A stretch of DNA of 32,769 nucleotides from Candidatus Iainarchaeum sp. (GTDB taxonomy: Archaea; Iainarchaeota; Iainarchaeia; Iainarchaeales; UBA10191), in the NCBI GenBank assembly GCA_030649735.1, contig JAUSFL010000021.1, forward strand, positions 1-32,769. The letters run 5' to 3'. Each line of letters begins with the position of its first letter. Position 1 is the first letter of the stretch. Shown here in pieces: positions 1 through 8,500 of the stretch. Position numbers and translations under genes: made by a program. The notes beneath the pieces are model-generated. The model was not told the DNA's origin. It ran no database searches and was given only the letters and a program-made list of their open reading frames with translations.

Positions 1-1133
1 TGGACCTTGTCCATCAGTTGTTGCAGATTAAGGTAATAAGATGCAGAACAATTTTGGGAATACATGTCGCTTTCTCCTTGTTGCCAAAAGAAGATTTTAA
101 CAAGCGGAATCAAGCCCTTATCAACCTTCAATTTTTGAATCCCGTTATTGACACGGTCTTTCATTTTTTTAAAATGATTATCACCACCCCATGCAGACCA
201 GTCACTGCAAAGATTTGTGCCGCCAACAGCATACTTTATTACTGCAATTTGCCTTCCAAGCGAGTCAGTGATCTTTTTGGCGGCAGCGGCTTCAGGCCCG
301 ACTCTATAGCCAACTGAAACATTCTCTGTAGGCGGAGCCAATGCAGAAAAAACAGCGGCATCATTATTCAAAAAAAGTGCTTTAGAATTTGCCTGCTGTA
401 ATTCTGCAGGAAGCTCGTTCGCAACAGCATTCCAGCCAACCATATTTGACTGGCCTGCAAAAACAAAGACAGGAATTACACAATCAGCATTGTCCTGCAT
501 TTTTATCAAAGCCGAAGCTTTTGCAGCATCCAAAGCAACAGCATAGTTTGTTTCTCCATTCAAACCCGTGTTTTTGTACACTGCAGCCCTTAAAAAAACC
601 GTGTAGTAATTCTCGAATTCGGCATTACTTTGGTTGGTTCTGCAAGAAGAATAAATCATTGACTGGGCAGTATTCCGAAGCTCGGCATATTTTGCAAAAA
701 AATCAGAGTCAATTGCGGTTTTTGACTGCCCGCCTGCCAAAGTCTGAGAATAAACCGCAGAGTCGTGATCATACAATGTCTGGCGCCCTAAAGATTGGAA
801 ATTAGTTATTGAATTTCGAAGGCCTAGTTCTTGATCCAAGTTAAAGTTTTTCAAAGAAGGGCTAATCCCTAATGAATTGACTAGGCTAGCATAATCACTA
901 TCGCCTGCAATGCAAGAAATCCCAAAATTTAATGCAATTGCCTGCAGGTCTTGAACGTCTGTTTTTCCATCGCCAGTGATGTCAAAAGCAATGTCATTTT
1001 GCTGAATGGCCTTGGCCACTTTCACCAAGTCCAAAACGCTAATTACGCCGTCATTCTTTGCATCGGGGCAGTCTATAGAAATTGCTGGAACAAAAGGCAA
1101 AATCAGAAAAAAAACAAAAAAAATCTTGCGCAT
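1..1133 (-). CDS. Secreted dockerin-SASA carbohydrate esterase, C-terminus beyond window
   Basis: Reading leftward from the ATG at 1131-1133 gives 377 codons with no stop before the edge. Residues 1-19 look like a signal peptide (MRKIFF followed by a hydrophobic run). Residues 21-74 form a type I dockerin: two calcium-loop repeats, DAKNDGVISVLDL and DITGDGKTDVQDL, flanked by cysteines 22 and 74. Residues 76-218 are a mostly helical linker I cannot assign. From about 220 the SASA/CE6 esterase fold begins: GQSNM at 227-231 (nucleophile Ser229), VGPE at 278-281, KYAVGGT at 300-306 and WQQGESD at 350-356. The family removes O-acetyl groups from sugars such as sialic acid or acetylated xylan; the Asp/His end of the catalytic triad lies outside the window. 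It is the last visible gene of the surface operon, 48 nt after the 885-residue protein. The domain calls are firm; the sugar substrate is unknown. Confidence 0.88.
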   Translation of the reverse strand, partial: MRKIFFVFFLILPFVPAISIDCPDAKNDGVISVLDLVKVAKAIQQNDIAFDITGDGKTDVQDLQAIALNFGISCIAGDSDYASLVNSLGISPSLKNFNLDQELGLRNSITNFQSLGRQTLYDHDSAVYSQTLAGGQSKTAIDSDFFAKYAELRNTAQSMIYSSCRTNQSNAEFENYYTVFLRAAVYKNTGLNGETNYAVALDAAKASALIKMQDNADCVIPVFVFAGQSNMVGWNAVANELPAELQQANSKALFLNNDAAVFSALAPPTENVSVGYRVGPEAAAAKKITDSLGRQIAVIKYAVGGTNLCSDWSAWGGDNHFKKMKDRVNNGIQKLKVDKGLIPLVKIFFWQQGESDMYSQNCSASYYLNLQQLMDKV

Positions 1134-1153
1134 GATTAGACAACATTTCTTGG

Positions 1154-1163
1154 CTTTAAAAAC
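1154..1163 (-). promoter_or_regulatory. Possible TATA box for the dockerin-esterase gene
   Basis: On the minus strand the 48-nt gap reads GTTTTTAAAG, centred about 26 nt upstream of the esterase ATG. That spacing fits a leaderless archaeal transcript. The gene could equally be read through from the upstream operon. Confidence 0.35.
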
Positions 1164-1181
1164 ATTGTTTCAGGCTTGCTT

Positions 1182-3839
1182 TTATGCGGGAGTCTTGCAG
1201 AATTGGAAGCTATTCCTGAAATTTTGGTCAAGCCCTGCCATTGCGTCAAGCTGGTTGTAGAGTTTTTGCTCATTCCACCAAAAGTCGGCCATTGCGTTTC
1301 CGTCAGCCTTTAGGCAAATGTATCCTTTTGAGACTCCTTCAAACACTCCGGCCAATGATTCAACATCAACTGAGTTTGTTGCGTCATATTTTGGGGCGTA
1401 ATTAAGGCTTATTTCAGTGTTTCCATTCCTTGAAATTTTCAATTCTGGCATTGCGTAAATTAAATTGTCCTTGTTGTCGCAGCCAGGGTGTATTTTATAG
1501 ATTGAGTCTTTCAAAGTGTAAAACACTGTTTGCGCGTAAACAAAGTTTTTGTCAGAAACTTGCGTCAAGCCAGTCCAAGAAAATCCAAAAATGCCTGAAC
1601 GGTCAGTGTTTGAAGGCGAATTGCAGTTTGAACCGGGGTAGTTTTGCAGGTTTGCGTCAGGCTTGCTGTAAAAGTTTGCTGACAATAATGTCGTGTTAAA
1701 ATCCATGCAAAGGATTCCGCCAACCATGTTTGACGCGATTCCATTCCAGTAAGACATTTTTCCATTGGAGCCGGAAACTTGGATTCCTCCAACATTTCCA
1801 GTAGTCTCATTCTTTTTAATGTAATAGAATGCGTCGGCATTGTTTGAAGGCTGGACTGCGCTGTTTTGCACAACAGTTCCTTGATTTATGCGCATAAGCA
1901 CTGGAGTTGCGTTGCTTAAGTAGCGCGTTATCGAGTATGATTTTGGAGCATTCGTTGCGCTTACCCTTAAAATTCCGCCTCTTTCCTGCTGGTTCATCAT
2001 TGAAAAGTCATTGAAATTTTCTCCAGTGTCAGTGACGTCAATTGCCAGCACTGAATTTTCGGCATTTCCGCCAACTGTCGGAGGATTTCCTTCCGAAACA
2101 ATCAGCAAGTTTTTGTCGCTGCCCGGGCCAATATAGCTGCTTCCATAACCTTGCCTTTCATAAGTTCCTCCGGAAGCGCTTTCAACAAAGCCGATTTTTC
2201 CATCAATTGGCAGGTAATAGAAAATGCTGTCTGGCGCAGGGCTTGTTTTCTTCAGCAAGTAAATGTTAATGTCTGTGTTGATGTTTCCGTTAAGAATGAA
2301 TTTTCTCAATGAATTGTCATCATAAGTGTCCGGGATTTTTATTAAAACTTCATACAATCCGGGGCCTTCAAGAACAGGTTCTGCGGCTCCAGGCAAGTTA
2401 AGCTGCACTGCCTCATCAAGATGGTCCCTGTTTGAAATAAGCAGTATTTTAAAATGGCTTGAGTCTGCAAAGAACTTGAAAAAGTTTCCATCCCCGTCAA
2501 ACCAATTGTTTGTCTGCACGAAAACTCTTGTCCTCAAATGGAAAATCAGGTCATTGATCAAGTCTTGCGAATAGCCGTCTTTGGAAAGGTAGGCTGCAAA
2601 ATTTTTGAGCGATGAAAGCTCTTGCGCTGGATTGCTTGAAGGCTCGCCTAAAGTGTCGTCAGTGTTTATTTTGTCGATTCTTTCAAGCCTTTTCAATAAT
2701 TCCATGCTGAATTGCGCTGCATCGCAGTAATGGTAGTATCCTGAAGGGTCGGAGTTCGTGTCGCATTCTATTCTTGAAGTGCTGGCCCAGTCCCAATTAA
2801 GCCTTACTTTGGGGACTGCTGCAGTTCCGTAATAGCCTGTCTTTAGCTGTCCGTTTTCTATTCCAGTGCAGGAATCGGCCTCTTGGCCTTTGACTTTAAT
2901 GCTGAACTTTTTTTCAGCGACTGGCTTTATTTGCAGCAGTGTCGGCTCTGACCTTTTCTGGAATCTCATCACGCCTTGATTTGCGTCAGTGTAATTTACG
3001 TCAAGGTAAAAGTTGATGTCCCTTGGCAAATATAGAGCGCCAGGGTATTCCAAGTTTATGTCTTGGGTTAAAACTATGAATTTTTTAGAATCTATCCTAA
3101 GGCCCGAGGGATTTACTTTCCAGCCGCATTTCAGCCCGTTCTTTGCGCACTCTGGAGAATTAATGTCAGTAATTCGCATGTCAATTCCTGAAAGATTCTG
3201 GATTGTCCACACTATTTGCGCGCTTGTAGTGCGGCCTTGCTCTAAAGGAAGCAAGGTTATCCTTGAACCGTAAATTACAAGCAATGGCGAAAAAACCAGG
3301 ACATTAAAGTTTGCGTCAGTTTTCCAGTCAGAGTCTGGAATTGCTGGATTTTCAGGATTTATTGCCCATTTTAGCCATTGCACATCGACCTTGTAAACTC
3401 CTTCCACGTTAAAGTCATAAATTTTTGAAGGGCTTACTCCATCGCAGACTGACTGGCTGCTGCAGGCCGGGCAGTCGGGGACTGAACTGCACCAGTAGCC
3501 TTGACCGCAAGAGACTCCAAAATATGCGGTTGCATTAAAGTTACCTGCAGTAAGATTGGATATTTTTGCCCTGTGCGGCGGAATATGAGAGCTGTTGTCT
3601 CCATCTTCGCAATGAACAGTGTAAAGCCCGTTGATTTTTCCAATCATTGTTGAAAAAACCGGCACGACATATCCTTGTGCCATGCTTCCGTAAGAAGTGC
3701 CTAAAGGGGTTTCCCAGTTTATGTCCACTGAAACTGATTTTTCGTCGCCTGGAACCATTGAAATCATGCAGCCAGCGCTTGCAAAAGCTGCAAAAAGCCC
3801 AAAGAAGGCGATTAAAGCAATCAATATTTTATAATTCAT
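1182..3839 (-). CDS. Large exported protein of unknown function, 885 aa
   Basis: The N-terminus has a clear export signal: MNYK, a hydrophobic stretch to about residue 22, then ASAGC. Cys24 could be a lipid-attachment cysteine, but the residue at -3 is Ser rather than the usual Leu/Val/Ile, so ordinary cleavage is as likely. The mature part carries many N-x-S/T glycosylation sequons (NSS, NLT, NAT, NLS, NYT, NET, NTT), a Cys-rich patch around residues 110-135, and no obvious C-terminal membrane segment. I do not recognise a domain. Its ATG overlaps the stop of the preceding gene as ATGA (3836-3839), so it is probably translationally coupled to the C-terminally anchored protein. A role in the cell surface is inferred from location and sequence character. 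Confidence 0.85.
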   Translation of the reverse strand: MNYKILIALIAFFGLFAAFASAGCMISMVPGDEKSVSVDINWETPLGTSYGSMAQGYVVPVFSTMIGKINGLYTVHCEDGDNSSHIPPHRAKISNLTAGNFNATAYFGVSCGQGYWCSSVPDCPACSSQSVCDGVSPSKIYDFNVEGVYKVDVQWLKWAINPENPAIPDSDWKTDANFNVLVFSPLLVIYGSRITLLPLEQGRTTSAQIVWTIQNLSGIDMRITDINSPECAKNGLKCGWKVNPSGLRIDSKKFIVLTQDINLEYPGALYLPRDINFYLDVNYTDANQGVMRFQKRSEPTLLQIKPVAEKKFSIKVKGQEADSCTGIENGQLKTGYYGTAAVPKVRLNWDWASTSRIECDTNSDPSGYYHYCDAAQFSMELLKRLERIDKINTDDTLGEPSSNPAQELSSLKNFAAYLSKDGYSQDLINDLIFHLRTRVFVQTNNWFDGDGNFFKFFADSSHFKILLISNRDHLDEAVQLNLPGAAEPVLEGPGLYEVLIKIPDTYDDNSLRKFILNGNINTDINIYLLKKTSPAPDSIFYYLPIDGKIGFVESASGGTYERQGYGSSYIGPGSDKNLLIVSEGNPPTVGGNAENSVLAIDVTDTGENFNDFSMMNQQERGGILRVSATNAPKSYSITRYLSNATPVLMRINQGTVVQNSAVQPSNNADAFYYIKKNETTGNVGGIQVSGSNGKMSYWNGIASNMVGGILCMDFNTTLLSANFYSKPDANLQNYPGSNCNSPSNTDRSGIFGFSWTGLTQVSDKNFVYAQTVFYTLKDSIYKIHPGCDNKDNLIYAMPELKISRNGNTEISLNYAPKYDATNSVDVESLAGVFEGVSKGYICLKADGNAMADFWWNEQKLYNQLDAMAGLDQNFRNSFQFCKTPA

Positions 3840-5518
3840 TTTTTCTTCCTTTTTTTCTTTTTCATCAATGTCAATGCGACAAAAATCATGAAAACTCCAA
3901 TGAGCAATACTATTGCTTCAATGATTAAAATAATTGTGCTTCCGCCAAAAAGCCTTTGCTCCGCGGCGCTTTGGCCGCCTGAAACCTGCTGATTTTCAGC
4001 AACAAGGCCTATCGAAATTATTTTCTGGGTTTTTGTGACATAATCAGTGACTGCCAGAACGTATTTTTTGCTTGGGTCAACGCGGATTATTCTTGAAATG
4101 CAGTCTTTGCCTGCAAGGTTTTCCACGCTCACAAAATCCTGCATGCTTTCGCTCAATAATTGGTAGTTTGCATTGATTTCCTGGCCTGAAGGAAGAGTGC
4201 AGAATTTCATTTCAACTTCAGAATTGTCCCTGCTCCTGATTGCAGTTGAATCTAGAGAATAATTAATGATTTTTGAAAACTTGCTTGAGTCGTAAACAAC
4301 GCAATAACTGTCAAAAGTAACGCCCGACTTTTCAATCGCTTCGCAGACTTTATAGTTCAAAATCTCTTTTTGCGGCACAAACTCGAACTTGCTTGCAATG
4401 AAATTTATTTTATAATCAATCAATGGAATTTGCTCTGTCTTTTGCAGGAGAATTTCTCCAGTCTTCAAGTCTTGGACGCTGAATTTTAGCGAAAAATTCC
4501 TGAACTCTGGCCTTAGCCAATGGTCGGCGCCTGGGGAAATTACAGAATAGAACTCAGTGTTTTTTCCAGGCAGCAATTCAACGTTTTGGGAATATAATTT
4601 CCTGATCCTAGCGCTTTCTCCAACAACAACTGCCCTATTCCTGTACAATGAAATCAATTGCCCGTCCGCTTTTTTCACTTCAAGCCTTATTGAGTAAGCG
4701 TCAGGCCTTGAAGGCGCCTGCAGTGTAATGTCCGCTTCTGCGGTTGAGTTTGCATTGATTGAGCCAATTACTGCCTTGCCTTGTGAAAGGAAAGAACTGC
4801 AGAAAGTGTCATCCCAAACGCATAATGAGGCAGTGACTTCAACATTGCTTAATGCCTGGCCTGTAGTGTTTTGGACAAACACTTTTCCATTGATTGCGGC
4901 TCCTGGCTTTGTCGGAGGCCCTATAGGCCCTATTCCTGCCGGTTCTGGATTTCCGGAAGGATTTGGCCCTTCAACAGTCAGAATATTTTCCGAGTCCTTG
5001 AATTCTGTCGTGGCGCGCAGGATTTTTGCTTCGGGAAACCCTTGGCTTTTCGCGGAGTTTTTCACTGTGAACTGCTTGGCTTTTGCGCCGAGGAAAATGT
5101 GGGCCAGTCCAACAATTGCGCTTCTTTCAGTCCTGAAGTATGCGTCAATCCTGTAGTCTCCGGCACTCAAGTTTTCTGGAAGCTTGTATGAAAAATTGAT
5201 TTTTTTGCTTTCTGCGGCGCGCAGGTTTATTCCATCAAAGCTTTGTTCGAAGAAAATATTGTCTGCGCTTAAAGTGCTTGGGTAGTAAGGCTGTCCGCCC
5301 TTTGCCAATTCCACAACGACTTTGGCTTCGGCTATTGGAAAATTTTCCATGCTCAATACAGTAATTTCTGCATTGATGGTTTCTCCAGCAGTGTATTGTG
5401 TTTTTTCAATGCTTAAAATCAGGTCTCCGTTGACTTGCGAAGAGTCTGAAGTTGCAGCAAGCGCAAACGCCGCAAAAAACAGCGCGAAAAAGAAAATCGA
5501 AAATTTTTTGGAATTCAT
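3836..5518 (-). CDS. Exported, C-terminally membrane-anchored protein with Ig-like modules
   Basis: I chose the ATG at 5516-5518, giving MNSKKFS followed by a hydrophobic signal sequence ending near FALAAT. It has a GGTG ribosome binding site 5 nt upstream and starts 10 nt after the stop of the giant surface gene. An upstream ATG at 5540-5542 would add eight residues and overlap that gene. The N-terminal half resembles beta-sandwich modules found in macroglobulin/CARDB-like proteins, for example the segment around YTAGETINAEITV. A Pro/Gly-rich linker follows, then another beta-rich region around KVFVQNTTGQALSNVEV. The last 35 residues are a hydrophobic transmembrane helix followed by a lysine/arginine-rich stop-transfer tail. 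The domain is probably outside the cell, anchored at its C-terminus. No enzymatic motif was seen. Confidence 0.85.
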   Translation of the reverse strand: MNSKKFSIFFFALFFAAFALAATSDSSQVNGDLILSIEKTQYTAGETINAEITVLSMENFPIAEAKVVVELAKGGQPYYPSTLSADNIFFEQSFDGINLRAAESKKINFSYKLPENLSAGDYRIDAYFRTERSAIVGLAHIFLGAKAKQFTVKNSAKSQGFPEAKILRATTEFKDSENILTVEGPNPSGNPEPAGIGPIGPPTKPGAAINGKVFVQNTTGQALSNVEVTASLCVWDDTFCSSFLSQGKAVIGSINANSTAEADITLQAPSRPDAYSIRLEVKKADGQLISLYRNRAVVVGESARIRKLYSQNVELLPGKNTEFYSVISPGADHWLRPEFRNFSLKFSVQDLKTGEILLQKTEQIPLIDYKINFIASKFEFVPQKEILNYKVCEAIEKSGVTFDSYCVVYDSSKFSKIINYSLDSTAIRSRDNSEVEMKFCTLPSGQEINANYQLLSESMQDFVSVENLAGKDCISRIIRVDPSKKYVLAVTDYVTKTQKIISIGLVAENQQVSGGQSAAEQRLFGGSTIILIIEAIVLLIGVFMIFVALTLMKKKKRKKK

Positions 5519-5528
5519 AAAAGCACCA

Positions 5529-8500
5529 TTAATCCCTTCCATTCCTCTTCAAGACATAATCATCCACTGAAAGCACTGAATATCCTTCCCCAGTCCATGA
5601 GACATTGTGCAGTGTCAAAGGAATTCTCTGCGCCTGGTTTGGCGCAGTGCCTATTATTTGCAGGCTTCTTGCAGCGCCATAATATGAGGCAAAGGCGTAA
5701 AGCTTGTCGCCAGCGTCATTTCCCCTAATCCAAGTGTCAACTTTAGGGTCGCTTGCAATCACTGTGAAATTCACGTCCATTATTGCGCCGCCGGCATAAG
5801 GAGAGCCGGGGAAATTTTTAATGCTTTCAATGCCATAAGCCATTTCACCCAAGGTAGTCTGCAATTGCCTGCCTGGAATTGCCTGCCCTTGAGGAGACCC
5901 ATTTGGGAAGTCAATGCTAAAATGATTCCATTCACTAACATATGAGCCTTGCGCAATAAGCCCGTTAATATCATAATAAACGTAAGAGTCACTGTGAGGA
6001 TTCATTATTTTTGCAGTGATTGTATCGATTGAGTTTTTGTCAAGTGCTGAAAGCCCTGAAAGATCCAAGTCAAAAGAGCCTAACGTACAGCTTCCTGCAA
6101 TAACTTGCCGCCCGTCCGACTGAGTGCAAGGATTTTTAACTTCCTTATCCATCTTGCAGCGAGTCACTGGAGGAATTCCAACTGATTCAGTAATGCAATT
6201 TATTGTTTTTTCAGTTCCATCCTTGAATTTTATCTTGATTGCTGGATCAGTCACCAATGCAATGTTTACATCATCGCTCACGTAAGTTTTGAACTTGATT
6301 TCATTCACTGCAGTTACTCTTTCATAAATGTGCGGGTCTGGATCCGTTGGCAATGGCGCAGTAATATAGTCATCAAAAGTCTCAAAATTGTTTGTCGCTG
6401 ATTCTGCTTTCACGCTGAAATAATATCGTCCAGGGGCAAAAGTTCTTGCAGGAACTTTAGTGTATTCCAGAACATCGGCCCTTATGTGCCAATCGAATGT
6501 TACTGGAATTCCTGCAGCGTCACCCAACGAGCCAATGAACGCAAGGAGTTTCGGGTCTTCGGAAATTGAAAATACGGGAACATTAGGGTCTGTATTGGGG
6601 CTTATATAACAGTAATTGTCAACTGCGTTTTCATCGTCAGTTGCTGTTGAAAGGTCAAAGTCTGTCTTTCCAGCGGCAAAGCAAGTGTTAGGGTATTGCG
6701 GATAATCGGCATAAACGATAAATTCCCTGCCTTGCTTCCAAGCCCCGTTTGCCGCATACTTGATTTCTGGATAGATTGGAAACTGGCCTGAAATTCCGTC
6801 AGGAATTCTTCCATCAAGGCTTACTGTAATTATGCTGCTGCTGGCATCAACAGCAATTGTTCCAACGCTTATTGTGGGATTTGTTGGATTTGCCGCGGGG
6901 GTTATTGAAAGCCTGACTCTCTCGCCATTGCCTGCATCAAACCCGTTCCTTAATTGTAGAATTATGCTTGAAGCGCAATTGTTGTTTTTCACTTTGAAAG
7001 TTCCAGTTTTGCCTGTTTTGGAGTCAAGGCACATTTTTGAGGCGTCAAAAGAGCAAGGGTTTGAATTCTCAATGAATTGCACGCAGGAAAGCTCGTCAGC
7101 CAATAGGCCTGGAACATTAGAGAATTGAATGTTATAGATTGCACTTGCCTCATAGCCTGGCATTTGATCAACTTGAACAACCAAAAACTTGCCAGTATCA
7201 TACCCATTAGACAAAGTTATTGAAGCAACGCCAGTAGAGTCTGTTTTAGGCTGTGGCATGTTTGGGTCATTATCCCCAAAAGAATTCAGTATTGGATTGT
7301 CAGCGACTTTCATTTTAATGGAAGCGTTTTGGACCCTGCTGCCGGTTATGGCGTCTGAAACAATGATTTGAAATTGCTGGTTAGCTGCGCTTGCAGTCAA
7401 AAAAGCAGGCACTGACACTGAATACCTGCTTGCGTTAATGTCAAAGTAAACGAAAGTGTTAGTGTCAGACATTGTTTCATCCAATGGCTTCAAGACAAGC
7501 AAAAGCTTTGTGTTTGTTTTCGAGACGCCTTTGATTTGAACGCTTAATTGCGGGGTTGATGTTTCATTTGCCAGCACTGAAAGGCCGCCCAGACTGTTCG
7601 GCACAATGTTTTCCGCAAAAGTCTTTTCTGGCGGAGTGCCAAAATCCAGTGCCTGGTTGTCTGTTGTAAAGTTTGCGTCAATGTCCGGCGGCGAACTCAA
7701 GTTTCGGCCACTTCGGTTTGTTATCTTGTAAAGAAAATTGTAATTCTGGTTGTAGTTCAGGTCAAACGCGTCATTGCTTTTTGGAGTCAAGTACGCTGTT
7801 GAATCCGGCTCGCAAGTGCCATCGCCGCTAGGCGAAGCCCTGCAGACTGCAAGCTCGTACTCAAACTTCGGGCAGTCTGTCCTGCAAAACAATTCGCCTA
7901 AAGTAAAGTAATCGCTTCTTTCCTGGAGATTCTTTGAGTCCGACTTTGCATTGTAGTAAAAATCAAGCCTTATTTTGGCGGCTGGCTGGCTTGGGTTTTG
8001 AAGCTTTTTGACGCGCACATTAACGCAAATTGAAGTCGAGCCAGTGGCCAAATTGCCTGTTGAAAAATTCACTTGCTTTGCAAAATAAAGTATTCCATCA
8101 ACAGTGCCATTCTGGTCTGGATAGTTTGCTGAAAGGACTGGAAAATAGTTTGGAGGCAGGCCGCTTTTAATGTCCATGTTCAATCCGGTCGCATTTGGAA
8201 TTGAATTAAGGCCGCTCCTGAAATGGGCAGTGACATTGCTTTGGCCTGCTGATTCTGGAACCACAATGTCAAAAATCAGGCCGTAAACTTTTTCCTGGTT
8301 TACTGCAATTTGAGCCGGCTTTGTGTCCCCAGAGACTATGACGCATCCTTCAGGGAATAATTCCCTCCTTAAAGTGATGTTGAATTCTGGATTGTCTGCA
8401 GGATTCTGCAAAACAACATTCACCAGAGTCGGATGCGCAGCATCGCTCCTGTAAAGCCTGCTGACTATTTGAGTGTAAGGCAAAAAATTGCCTTTGGTAA

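Noticed and set aside
18-805. Two plus-strand open frames at the left edge
   Set aside because: They lie opposite the dockerin-esterase, whose minus-strand translation contains recognised dockerin and SASA motifs.
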